The notes: generated by a model from the letters alone, not told the origin. A DNA stretch of 23,861 nt from Acidimicrobiaceae bacterium (GCA_027334785.1 DAHWQF010000002.1:1-23861); one strand, 5' to 3'; positions 1 to 7,773 are shown, counted from the stretch's first letter. Program-made: numbers and translations.

Positions 1-83
1 TCGAGGACCGCGACGGACCCGCCCGCGGAGGCGCTGCCGTCCCGACCCGGGCCCGGACGGCGTTCCGACAGTAGTTGAGGGAA

Positions 84-121
84 TTGATCTGGATAGTCAG
101 GTTTCGGTCTAGACTGACCGA
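84..121 (+). promoter_or_regulatory. Leaderless-type promoter with overlapping dyad upstream of the nitrite/sulfite reductase remnant
   Basis: A TAGACT hexamer at 110-115 fits the actinobacterial -10 pattern TANNNT and ends six bases before the GTG at 122, so the transcript probably begins at or beside the start codon. No Shine-Dalgarno sequence precedes the GTG. Possible -35 sequences are TTGATC at 84-89 or TTGAGG at 75-80, neither well spaced. The -10 lies inside an inverted repeat, CGGTC (105-109) and GACCG (116-120), and contains the palindrome GTCTAGAC (108-115). That arrangement could be a repressor operator. The hexamer and dyad are seen; their function is inferred. Confidence 0.45.
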
Positions 122-1534
122 GTGCCCGAACAACCGTCGCCGTCGCCGAGCAAGGACACCGTCGAGGACATCAAGCGGTCCAGCCGGCATTTACGCGGGA
201 GGCTCGCCGAGGAGCTGACTTCGGATTCGGACAGCTTTAGCGCCGACGCCACCCAGCTCCTCAAGTTTCACGGGGTCTACACCCAAGACAACCGCGACGT
301 CCGGCGCGAGCGCACCCAGGCCAAGCTTCCCCTCGACCACATCTGCATGGTCCGGGCCAGTGTCCCCGGCGGGGTGCTGACAGCGGACCGGTACCTGGCC
401 CTCGACGAGCTGGCCGGGGCGGTGGGCAACGGCACCCTGCGGGTCACCACCCGCCAGGGCATCCAGTTCCACTTCGCCAAGAAGCAGAACCTGGCCACCC
501 TGATCAGCACCCTCAACCGCAACCTGGTCACCACACATGGGGCGTGCGGCGACGTGGTCCGCAACGTGAGCTGTTGCCCGGCGCCGCACAGCGGTGCGCT
601 CCGCGAGCAGCTCCAGCGTCCGCCCGGACCCTGGCCGCCCGGTTCAAGCCCAAGAGCGGCGCCTACTACGAGCTGTGGGTCGACGGGGAAAAGGTGGCGG
701 CCCCGACCGACGCCGAGGACCCGGCGGGCGCAGCGCCACCCGAGTCCGAGCCGCTCTACGGGGACGCCTACCTGCCCCGCAAGTTCAAGATCGGCTTCGC
801 CGCCCCGGGCGACAACTGCATCGACGTCTACAGCCACGACCTGGGTCTGATCCCCAGGGCCGACGGCACGGAGCTGGTCGGCTACACCGTGGTGGTCGGC
901 GGCGGCATGGGGGCCGCTCACGCCGACCCCACCACCCATCCGAGCCTGACCGTGCCACTCGCCGACATCGCACCCGCAGAGCTGGCCGAGGTGGCCGAAG
1001 CGGTGAGCGGGGCCCAACGCGACCACGGGAACCGGCAGGACCGCCAGCACGCCCGGCTCAAATACCTGGTCGAAGACTGGGGCATCGAGCGTTTCCGGGC
1101 CGAGGTCGAGCGCCGCCTCGGGCGGGCACTGCGCCCGGCGTCGCCGGTGGCGTGGCATGACGCCGACGACCACCTGGGCTGGCACCCCCAGGACCCCTCT
1201 GGCGACCAGTCCGGGCGGTGGTGGCTGGGAATCTTCGTCCAGAACGGTCGGATCGGCGACTTCGGGGACCGCCGTCAGCGCGCCGCTCTGCGCCGGATCG
1301 TGGAGCGCTTCTCGCCCGGGGTACGCCTGACCTCCCGCTAGGACGTGCTCCTCACCGACCTGGCCGGCGAGGACCGGGCGGAGGTGGAGGCCATCCTGGC
1401 CGACCACGGGGTACCCCTCGCCGAGCAGTTGAGCCCCGTGGCCCGCAACGCCATGGCCTGCCCGGCGCTGCCGACATGCGGCCAGGCCCTCGGGGAATCC
1501 GAGCGGGTCCTCCCCGCCCTGGCACTCCCATCGT
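122..1534 (+). pseudogene. Nitrite/sulfite reductase (siroheme, ferredoxin-type), frameshifted, amber-interrupted and 3'-truncated
   Basis: Intact enzymes of this family reduce nitrite or sulfite with siroheme and a [4Fe-4S] cluster. The N-terminal half-domain reads well from GTG 122 (LLKFHGVYTQDNRD, LRVTTRQGIQFHF, NVSCCPAPH). Near 616-624 the frame must shift by one missing base to continue as ARTLAARFKPKSGAYYELW, FKIGFAAPGDNC and GYTVVVGGGMGAAH. At 1339-1341 a TAG follows VRLTSR, where relatives usually carry Gln before the DVLLTDL-like stretch; CAG to TAG is the simplest explanation. The reading then continues in the same frame through the first cluster Cys pair (ACPALPTC) and SERVLP, and similarity stops around 1520-1535. 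The second cluster motif (GCPNGC-like) is absent. The gene is therefore dead by three lesions, and its 3' part is replaced by the next ORF. Family assignment is firm; nitrite versus sulfite is not resolved. Confidence 0.85.
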
Positions 1535-2850
1535 TGACAAGGGAAATCGACGACAAGAGATCCCCTGTCCGCCAGTTCCTCGACCAGTTCACCGCTGGGC
1601 TGAAGGACGTGCAACGGCGTTACCGGCAAGACGCCCCACCGCTAGCTGTGGCCCCCGTGGACAAGAGGGATGCCAACCCGGCCACTCTGGGCACCGCCGC
1701 TGACTGGCTCCTCCGGTTCCTCGTCCATCCATCCCCCGACCTTCAGCTCCCAATGGTCGGTGTCGCTCAAGAGGTCGGCGGCAGACTGCTCAGCCCTCTA
1801 GTCGACCTCGCACGGCTCCTCGGAATAAGTCCCGACCGTTGGCTACCGCACATCAAAGCGTGGCGAAGCGACCCATTCGACCAGCTCGATGTCGCCTGGG
1901 AGGTCGAGCTCCCAGAGCTGGAGCGCCATTTTCACCCGGATGCGCCAGTCGAGGTAGCGTTCACCGGCCCCGTCGCGGGCAGCACAGTCGACCAGGACCC
2001 GGTAGCCCGCGGCTGCTGGGCGCTCGCGTTGGCTACGGAGCTGTTCCGCGCAGGGCCGATGGCCCTCGACGGACCCCTCGGGCACTTACCCTACCCAACG
2101 ACCGTGGACAACCTGCTGGACCTTGCCCCGCCCGCAGCTATTAGCCAGCTCAGCAAGTTACGGGTGGTCTTTGAGACGGTGCTGCTCCCTGAACTTGCCC
2201 CTCGGCATGGCGCCTGGGTGCTCGGCCCGACGTTCGCCGGGTCGCGGCTGATGGCAGCCGATGCCGACCTAGTTGCGGCCGGCCTGCTCCTTGAGCTCAA
2301 AACTTACAAGACATTGTCTCTTGGTTTGCATGATGTACTGCAGGTGGTTGGTTATGCGCTTCTCGATTTCGACGACGAATACCGCATCGACACGCTCGGC
2401 CTCTTCAACGCCCGCTACGCCAAGCTGGCCACCTGGCGTCTGTACGACCTGCTACATGAGCTCGCCGGGTATAGCGTCGATGTCCCGAAGGTGCGAGACG
2501 ACTTCCGACGCCTCCTGGAGCAACATTCCGACACTGACAAAGAGAGATCGTTTACATCGTACAAGGACGCTTGCCTGGGACCTTCTGGTCCCATCCCACT
2601 GGCAAGTGACACTCTCGGCCTCTGTAATGCAATCATCGTAAGGCGGGGCGGGCTGAGCCACATGAAGGTGGCCAACAACAGCTATTCCGTCGTGCCCCGA
2701 GGAAAGGGAGCGACCCAGCGCCGAGCTTGTCACCAAGCTCACTGGCTAGTTACGTTGATTTATTCCGTAAGAGGGTCAGGGCCGTCAGGCACGTCATCCA
2801 CGTGGCGGATTTTGGGCTCAGGTCAACGTAGGAGACGCGCTTATCTGTAG
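1534..2850 (+). CDS. PD-(D/E)XK nuclease-like protein, fused in frame to the reductase remnant
   Basis: The reading frame is open from GTG 1345 and fuses reductase residues to this protein. The natural start may be TTG 1534 (LTREIDDKRSPVRQFLD), but I see no clear ribosome site there. Counted from TTG 1534 it is 438 residues. The likely active-site region is D245, then ELK with E254 and K256 (codons at 2266, 2293 and 2299). A predicted helix with LQVVGYALLDFDDEY follows. This D-x8-E-x-K plus Q/Y-helix order is typical of PD-(D/E)XK folds. After about 2560 the product looks non-native (Arg- and Ser-rich), and a 20-bp repeat at 2592 sits there, so the true C-terminus may be lost. Base composition falls markedly from about 2100 to 3000, suggesting transfer. 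A role in DNA defence is possible but unproven. Confidence 0.55.
   Translation: MTREIDDKRSPVRQFLDQFTAGLKDVQRRYRQDAPPLAVAPVDKRDANPATLGTAADWLLRFLVHPSPDLQLPMVGVAQEVGGRLLSPLVDLARLLGISPDRWLPHIKAWRSDPFDQLDVAWEVELPELERHFHPDAPVEVAFTGPVAGSTVDQDPVARGCWALALATELFRAGPMALDGPLGHLPYPTTVDNLLDLAPPAAISQLSKLRVVFETVLLPELAPRHGAWVLGPTFAGSRLMAADADLVAAGLLLELKTYKTLSLGLHDVLQVVGYALLDFDDEYRIDTLGLFNARYAKLATWRLYDLLHELAGYSVDVPKVRDDFRRLLEQHSDTDKERSFTSYKDACLGPSGPIPLASDTLGLCNAIIVRRGGLSHMKVANNSYSVVPRGKGATQRRACHQAHWLVTLIYSVRGSGPSGTSSTWRILGSGQRRRRAYL
2592..2611 (+). repeat. 20-bp direct repeat, copy 1
   Basis: The sequence catcccactggcaagtgaca occurs here and again at 4599-4618 in the same orientation. With one base gapped, the match extends through tctcgg. 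It directly follows a perfect hairpin, TGGGACC/GGTCCCA with a four-base loop (2576-2593), and lies where the nuclease-like protein stops looking native. It may be an insertion-sequence end or a recombination scar. The copies are seen; the origin is unknown. Confidence 0.75.
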
Positions 2851-3019
2851 CCCGTAATCGACGTGGCTCACGCACTGACCTGCTAAAACAGCGCCCACAG
2901 GCCATACGTTGATGACGCGTCATGGGCGTCCTCACCAGGTCCTTCCTCCCTGGGAAGCATTGTCTTACGGATAAGTTGATGTAGTTACGTGATCGTATTT
3001 ATGCCGGTACGTACTAATA
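2851..3019. promoter_or_regulatory. AT-richer intergenic stretch with a 12-bp perfect palindrome
   Basis: This gap between the nuclease-like ORF and the convergent acetyltransferase remnant is clearly richer in A/T than the rest of the window. It contains ATGACGCGTCAT at 2912-2923, a perfect 12-base palindrome of operator size. I recognise no gene, and no terminator with a T tract. Confidence 0.35.
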
Positions 3020-3521
3020 CTAGGGGTCTCCCGAAAAGATCAGCACCTCGTTGTCGTGCCTATCCCGTGTGGCTCGCTCCAGGCGTAGGCCGATCTTCTC
3101 GGCGAGCCGCTGGGAGGGCAGATTGGCCGGCTTGATGATGCCGATGAGCCGCCTGAGCCCGAGCTGGAAAGCGGCATAGGCGCGGCAAGCCTCGGCCGCT
3201 TCTGTGGCGTAGCCTCTCCCCTGCAAGGTGACGCGCACGTGGTAGCCAACCTCAATCGACGTCTCGCCGTCGACCTCCTGCGGGATCAACCCGCAGTCAC
3301 CCACGAAGTCGCCGCTCTCGCGCCGGCGCAGGAGCCACAGGCCGTGCCCGTACTCTCTGTACAGGCGCTGGCTCCATTCGACCCAGGCACGTGCCCCGGC
3401 TGAAAGGATGGTCGTAGTGGCTCATGACGAGAGGGTCAGAGAGCAGCTCGGCCATGTCGTCGAGGTCCGACAGCTCCATTTCGTGGAACGTCAGGCGGTC
3501 GGTGGGCGGCGGAGGGGGCAC
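3020..3521 (-). pseudogene. GNAT-family N-acetyltransferase (RimJ/RimL-like), frameshifted
   Basis: The N-terminal part runs from GTG 3521 (TDRLTFHEMELSDLDDMAELL) to HPFSRG. It continues in another frame as ARAWVEWSQRLYREYGHGLWLLRRR, then GDFVGDCGLIPQ, EVGYHV and the acetyl-CoA loop region LQGRGYATEAAEACRAYAF-like, ending with LIGIIKPANLPSQRLAEKIG. This is the classic order for acetyltransferases that modify protein N-termini or small amines. The switch happens at the four-C run 3394-3397; removing one base restores one continuous protein of about 166 residues. The lesion is either a real loss of function or a homopolymer sequencing error. No Shine-Dalgarno is evident before the GTG. Substrate is unknown. 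Confidence 0.75.
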
Positions 3522-3720
3522 CGACTGTGCATTTTACGAGCGGTAGCCCGCCGCGCTTAGCGCCTCCGGAGATGTTCAGATGCCAGTCCACGCGGGCGGG
3601 ACGTACCTCCTCTTCGAACCGGCTCGGCCTGAGCGGGCCGTTGCCCGTAGGCCGCCGGCCGGGTCGCGGGGCCCTCCCATGGTGCTATCGCCCAGCTGGC
3701 GACGGGACCTGCTCGCAGCG

Positions 3721-3757
3721 TTGAGGCGAAGTGGTGTGAAGGTACTACTATCGGCTT
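3721..3757 (+). promoter_or_regulatory. Leaderless-type promoter of the VapBC-like pair
   Basis: TACTAT at 3746-3751 fits TANNNT and ends six bases before the ATG at 3758. TTGAGG at 3721-3726 is a loosely spaced -35 candidate (19-base gap). No Shine-Dalgarno sequence lies before the ATG, consistent with a leaderless transcript. The hexamers are seen; the use is inferred. Confidence 0.45.
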
Positions 3758-4033
3758 ATGCCTAAGGAGAAGGTGACGCTCACTCTGGACGCGGTGCAAC
3801 TCGACGAGCTCCGTCGCCTGGCCGGCGCTCGGAGCCTTTCCGCCGCCGTCGACGGTGCTGTGTCCGCCTACCTCGCTAAGTGGCGGCACTTGGCAGCGGT
3901 TGATGACTGGCTGGCCGAACTGGAGCGCGAGCACGGGCCTGTCCCACCAGAAACACTCGAGTGGGCAGAGCAAGTTGTTGAGCGTTGGGAACCCGTTCGT
4001 GGCGGGCCTCGGCGTTCGCGTCGTGCCGGCTGA
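3758..4033 (+). CDS. VapB-like antitoxin
   Basis: The product is 91 residues. Its N-terminus (KVTLTLDAVQLDELRRLAGARSLS) has the strand-then-helix pattern of ribbon-helix-helix DNA-binding antitoxins. The second half is acidic and helical (WLAELEREHGPVPPETLEWAEQVVERW), suiting a segment that wraps the toxin. Its TGA overlaps the next ATG by one base (TGATG at 4031-4035), so the pair is translationally coupled, with the PIN toxin downstream as usual for vapBC. By family knowledge it should neutralise the toxin and repress its own promoter. Tail residues after about 78 are Arg-rich and poorly defined. The family call rests on pattern and neighbour. Confidence 0.75.
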   Translation: MPKEKVTLTLDAVQLDELRRLAGARSLSAAVDGAVSAYLAKWRHLAAVDDWLAELEREHGPVPPETLEWAEQVVERWEPVRGGPRRSRRAG

Positions 4034-4434
4034 TGCTCCTACTCGATAGCGAGGCCATTTCTTGCCTCGCGCACGGGCCGGTCCCACGGCGCGACCGGGT
4101 GCGAGCGCTCATACTCGAGATGAGACGCCGGGAGCTTCCCGTAGCAACTGTCGCGGCCGTCTTGGCTGAAGTCGTACGGGGCCGACCGCGCGACGCTGGG
4201 GTGTTCTCCGGGCTGCGCCGGGAGCGTGTCGAGGTGCACCCAGTCGACACGCGAGTCGGGGTGCGTGCCGGACAGTTGCTCGGTAGTGCTGGGTATGGCT
4301 CGGAGAAGGCCGTTGACGCGTTCGTGGTGGCTGTGGCCGACCTCGGAGGCGGGGCAGTCATCGCGACGGTGGACAAAGCCGACCTGGAACGGCTGGCCAG
4401 CTACGCGACGAATGTCGAGGTCGCAAAGATCTAG
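4033..4434 (+). CDS. PIN-domain toxin, VapC-like ribonuclease
   Basis: The product is 133 residues from ATG 4033, which overlaps the antitoxin stop. PIN-domain landmarks are in order: LLLDSEAISCLA (first Asp, residue 5), an acidic residue in AVLAEVVRG, then VDAFVVAVADL and IATVDKADLERLA carrying the later Asp residues. These acids would bind Mg2+ for RNA cleavage. Family members cut tRNA, rRNA or mRNA and halt growth when the antitoxin is lost; the target here cannot be told. Both genes are intact while genes on either side are broken, as expected if the pair resists deletion by addiction. The stop is TAG. Confidence 0.8.
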   Translation: MLLLDSEAISCLAHGPVPRRDRVRALILEMRRRELPVATVAAVLAEVVRGRPRDAGVFSGLRRERVEVHPVDTRVGVRAGQLLGSAGYGSEKAVDAFVVAVADLGGGAVIATVDKADLERLASYATNVEVAKI

Positions 4435-4735
4435 CCGATCTCAGGTCGGAGACTAGCACCGAAGTTCTCTTATGGGCGTTCAAGATTTTGGCTGCCGCCG
4501 ACTTGGTGGCAAGCCATAGCGAAGGCTATTGCACGGCCGTCTCCCAGGTCACGACCACTTAAAGTGGTGATGTGCCGGGGCGCATGCGGTCAGTCTCACA
4601 TCCCACTGGCAAGTGACATCTCGGAGGTACATGGGCGCCCTGTGCAGGGCAAAGCCGGGTTTGGGTGTAGGTAGTGGCGGGCACCGCCTCGGGTACGCCG
4701 GCATGAACAGGTCCCAAGGGGAACGACCAGCGACC
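4435..4735. other. Gene-free stretch downstream of vapC, with hairpins and a palindrome
   Basis: No credible gene is seen. A bulged hairpin (GCAAgccATAGC / GCTATTGC, loop GAAG) around 4510-4532 could end vapBC transcription, but no T tract follows. ACCACTT-A-AAGTGGT at 4554-4568 is a perfect inverted repeat with a one-base centre. It precedes the second 20-bp repeat copy by 30 bases. The mixture looks like the edge of a lost mobile element. Confidence 0.4.
4599..4618 (+). repeat. 20-bp direct repeat, copy 2
   Basis: Identical to 2592-2611 and in the same orientation. The two copies enclose the GNAT remnant and the VapBC-like pair, about 2.0 kb. This copy follows the dyad at 4554-4568. Confidence 0.75.
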
Positions 4736-5211
4736 TCAAAAAGCAGGCATCTTGTCCGGGAGCTGCGCGACCATGGCGACGATGGCCCTGGCGCGCGGCG
4801 CATCGTCCGCCACGTCCTCTGGGCCGTGCCCTTCGGGTCGTCGGGACCCGAGCCGTACCCACCTTCGTTGCGTCGCCGGCGCATGGCGTCAAAGGGGCCA
4901 ACGGGTCCCGCCCACCGGCACGGCGAGCTGTGCTTCACAGCGTGGTAGACGGCCAGGTGGCCCCCGTTCGCGTCCGACGGAGGCCCTGGGTCGGCCAGCA
5001 TCGCCGTCAGCGCCATCCGCGCAGCGTCGTACAAAGCGCGGTAGGCGAGCGGTGAGCCCCTGGGCAGGGCCAGCTGGCCGACCGGCATCAGGTTGAGGCC
5101 GGCTTGCGCCACGAGGCGGTCAGCAAGGTTGCGGTCCGGCGTGATCGGCTCAAGCTCACGGAGCCCGAGCACCCCCTCGACCTCGGCCCGGCCCTTGCCC
5201 CATGGGGCCAC
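4736..5211 (-). pseudogene. HEPN-like domain protein, frameshifted near the C-terminus
   Basis: From ATG 5211 the protein reads KGRAEVEGVLGLRELEPITPD, then a helical stretch LAYRALYDAARMALTAMLA, a His-containing helix (GGHLAVYHAVKHS) and FDAMRRRRNEGGYG. This is the all-helical plan of HEPN proteins encoded beside nucleotidyltransferases in actinobacteria. Near 4825-4835 the frame breaks. The neighbouring frame supplies the expected end (EDVADD, ARAIVAMVAQLPDKMPAF, TGA at 4736-4738). Without the repair, the frame runs on to 4549 through unrelated sequence, including the 20-bp repeat. The RRRRN-x3-Y motif lacks the His of ribonuclease-type R-x4-6-H HEPN toxins, so nuclease activity is doubtful. 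It would pair with the upstream nucleotidyltransferase, whose frame overlaps it. Confidence 0.65.
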
Positions 5212-5670
5212 GCTGCCCTATCCCCGGCCTCCCCCAGTCGGAGCGCCAGCATCGGACGCGAACGGACCGTGGAGACAAAGGCGCTTGGGCCCACCGCACC
5301 CCAGCTCTCGCGGCTAACTCGCCGCACATTGACTTCTCGGCAGAGGATCCCTTGAGCCGTTCTGGCCCGTTCTTCCAGTTCTCCGCGGTCGGCGGTGCCT
5401 ATAACGAGCACGTCTATGTCATGGGGGACAGGCCCGGGCCCGCCGGCGTAACGAGCCGCCCAGGAGCCGTAGATGTAGGCCTCCTCCACGCCGTCGATGC
5501 CGCTCAGAGCCTCCGTCAGGACTGGCAGGAACCCATAGGTGACCGCCAGCAGGTCGGTCAGGGGGCGGGCGAGGAGGGCCTCTGTCGCTGCTCGAACCAG
5601 CCGTGCCTGGCCCCTCCGAGACTCTACGGCGAACCCCGTGCCGACGAGCCTCGAGGCACTGCCTGAGCAG
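5088..5670 (-). pseudogene. Winged-helix regulator with minimal nucleotidyltransferase domain, N-terminus missing
   Basis: Reading leftward from about 5670, the frame gives RLVGTGFAVESRRGQARLVRA, the recognition-wing end of a winged-helix domain. A linker (PLTDLLAVTYGFLPVL) follows, then VEEAYIYGSWAARYAGG and PHDIDVLVIG. GSW-x-AR followed by DID is the nucleotidyltransferase active site. Relatives have about 60 more N-terminal residues; here these are replaced by transposase-derived sequence, so the DNA-binding domain is incomplete. The first usable start inside the frame is GTG 5489, which would give only the catalytic part. The 3' end overlaps the HEPN gene start by 124 bases, more than usual for this pair, so the original stop may also be lost. 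Known relatives form MNT/HEPN two-gene modules. Confidence 0.7.
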
Positions 5671-6756
5671 GGCTTCCCTCTCGGCCTGGCTCAGCCGGAC
5701 GAAGCCGTAGTCAGGTTCGGGGGCGGCGAACAGGGGGTGAGCTGGGTCGCCCTTCCCGGTCCGCTCGTGCCAGTTGCGCACCATGCGCAAGTTGTACGAG
5801 GCCGCTGACAGGCCGGCCACGATGTTGACCCAGGCGATCCCGGTGAAGCGGAACTGGCCCCTGCGCAGGTTCTCGGTTCGGGTGTTCTTCCTGTTCCCGT
5901 AGCTACCCTCGACGTAGGTGCGCTTCTCGTAGACCCTCCTCCATTTCTCGCTGCCCCAGTAGGAAAGCTGCATGAGTTTGCGTACCAAAGCTGGGGGCAC
6001 TACCACCACGCTCGACTGGGTGCAGCATCTAGGCAGGGGCTCGCCGTCGCGCTCGGCGTCAGGGGGCCGGTCGACCATAGGCAGGCCAAGCCTGAGGGCG
6101 GCCTAGACCGTGCCGCCCCTGAGGGGGCAGCCCGCCATCCCGGCCAGGGCGGGGCACTTCACGCGGTGGCTCCCGTCGGCGCCGTACGCGCTCACCCGGG
6201 GCAGGGCGAAGTGCTCACGACGGTCGATCTGTTCGTTGAAGGCGTCATGTTTGCTCTTCGGCTCGTTCGGCCCGGGGCGCAAGATGGTGCCGAGGTCCTC
6301 TGGGGTACCAGGGCAGTGGGCCGACCCGGCAGCCCAGCGGGCCCGCTCTTTGCCCTCGGTGAAACCGTGCTCGTCGGCCCGGAGGGTCAGGTGCTGGTTG
6401 ACCCCACGGGCGAAGAGCTGGTCCCACCACCGTTCGACCTCTTTGTAGTGGTAATGCCTGTCGACGACCAGGTGCAGGACGCGTTGGGCAGCCCCGACCA
6501 CGAAAAGATGGCCCCTGTTCGCCCACCGCTCTGCCGAGCGGGCGTTCGAGCGGTCGATGATGGCAAGGCTCACGTCCACGACGTCGGTGCCCGCCGGCGT
6601 CACTTCGAGGCGGCGGATGAGGCGGGGTTCCTCGCCGGCCTTTTGGCGCGAGCCCGGGCACTGGACCAAGGTGTGCTCCTCGTAGCTGAAATACCTCTGG
6701 TCCTCCCCGTGCTCGCGGGAATGGACCAGAAGGGCCCGATGCGCGATACTCCCGCC
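5650..6756 (-). mobile_element. Dead DDE transposase remnant (IS1182/IS4-like)
   Basis: One reverse-strand frame is open from about 6790 to 6103, hits TAG at 6103-6105, and resumes in the same frame to about 5650. Upstream residues include RYFSYEEHTLVQCPGSRQ; the middle has VLHLVVDRHYHYKEVERWW (a second-Asp-like region) and a Cys-bearing insert (KCPALAGMAGCPLR). The C-terminal part has KRTYVEGSYGNRKN then FRFTGIAWVNIVAGL and SYNLRMVRNW, resembling the catalytic-Glu helix and tail of IS1182/IS4-type transposases. No good start codon precedes the conserved part (first is TTG 6669), so the N-terminus is missing as well. I found no terminal inverted repeats. The right edge abuts the AIM24 ribosome site and the left edge cuts into the nucleotidyltransferase gene. 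Exact IS family is uncertain. Confidence 0.6.
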
Positions 6757-6779
6757 ACGACCCGAGGAGGTGCAGCCCG

Positions 6780-7553
6780 ATGAAAGCCGACATCAAGGGC
6801 ACTACGATGCCGGTGCTCGAGGTGATCCTTGACCCTGGCGAGCAGGTGATCTCGACGCACGGCTCGCTGTCATGGATGTCCCCGAACCTGCAGATGTCCC
6901 AGACTACGAGCACTGGCACCGAGCACGGGGGCCTACTGTCGGGCTTCAAGCGCGCGCTCGGGGGCGGGGGTATATTCCTCACGCGCTACGAAGCCCAAAG
7001 CGGCCAGGCGATGGTGGCCTTCGCCGCGAAGCTGCCGGGGCGGATCCTCCCTATCGACATCGCACCCGGGGCAGGTTTCTTCGTTCATCGCCACGGATGG
7101 TTGTGCGCCACTCCCGGTGTCGAGCCGAGCGTGGGCTTACAGCAGACCTTCCGCGGCGGCCTCTATGGAGGGGACGGCTTCATCCTCGAGCGCCTCGAAG
7201 GGCAGGGCACCGCGTGGGTGGAGCTGGCAGGGGAGGTGGTCTCCTACGAGCTCGCCGCCGGCCAGAGCACCCTGGTGCACCCCGGGCACATCGGGGTGTT
7301 CCAGGACAGCGTGAGCTTCCAGATCACCCGGGTACCGGGTATCGCCAACATCCTCTTCGGCCAGGACGGGTTCCACCTCGTGGCGCTCACCGGCCCAGGG
7401 ACCGTGTGGCTGCAGAGCATGCCCCTTCCGGTCCTCGCACACGCGCTGTCCCCCTACCTCGCCCACGAGGCGACCGCCGGGGCAGCTTCAGGTGGCCTCG
7501 CCGGCGGCCTGGCCGGAGGGGCGATCGGGGACCTGTTCGGCAAGAACGTCTGA
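6780..7553 (+). CDS. AIM24 / TIGR00266-family protein
   Basis: The product is 257 residues from ATG 6780, preceded by GAGGAGG at 6764-6770 with a nine-base gap. It has the beta-sandwich pattern of the family: LEVILDPGEQVISTHGSLSWMS at the start, GGGIFLTRYEAQSGQAMVAFAAKLPGRILP in the middle, then GEGTAWVELAGEV-like repeats, LVHPGHIGVFQDSVSFQI and LTGPGTVWLQSMPL. A Gly/Ala-rich tail (GGLAGGLAGGAIG) follows. No signal peptide is seen. Bacterial members have no settled biochemical role; the mitochondrial relative affects inner-membrane organisation. It is the first intact gene after the decayed region, and its promoter must lie in transposase-derived sequence (GATACT at 6745-6750 is a weak -10 candidate). 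The 220-base gap to the next gene makes co-transcription uncertain. Confidence 0.85.
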   Translation: MKADIKGTTMPVLEVILDPGEQVISTHGSLSWMSPNLQMSQTTSTGTEHGGLLSGFKRALGGGGIFLTRYEAQSGQAMVAFAAKLPGRILPIDIAPGAGFFVHRHGWLCATPGVEPSVGLQQTFRGGLYGGDGFILERLEGQGTAWVELAGEVVSYELAAGQSTLVHPGHIGVFQDSVSFQITRVPGIANILFGQDGFHLVALTGPGTVWLQSMPLPVLAHALSPYLAHEATAGAASGGLAGGLAGGAIGDLFGKNV

Positions 7554-7773
7554 GCGGCGCACCAGTTGCCGGCGAGAGGAGCTGGCCAGGCTGTGCCCGG
7601 GCGAACAACCAAAAGCCCTGTAGTACCCAGCGCCGGCACAGAGCTTTGCGACGCGAGGTGTGTAACCGCCAGGCGGTAAGCACGTCATCTTCATAGGACT
7701 GGCGTCAGGAGGGACAAGCGCCACGACCCGTACCGTTGTTCCGGCTCGACCAAGCCTTGGCCGCGTTGGCAGG

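Noticed and set aside
277..1629. A 450-residue reverse ORF
   Set aside because: Antisense to the reductase, whose motifs are clear on the forward strand.
3580..3765. A 61-residue forward ORF before vapB
   Set aside because: Composition is shadow-like, no ribosome site, and it overlaps the vapB promoter.
1339..6105. Genetic-code change with TAG as a sense codon
   Set aside because: TAG ends several intact genes of normal length here (vapC, mreB, clpC), so simple mutation is preferred.
6166..6783. A 205-residue forward ORF overlapping the AIM24 start
   Set aside because: Antisense to transposase residues that match a known pattern; no ribosome site.
7554..7773. Possible riboswitch between the AIM24 and propeller genes
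   Set aside because: No known aptamer core could be recognised.
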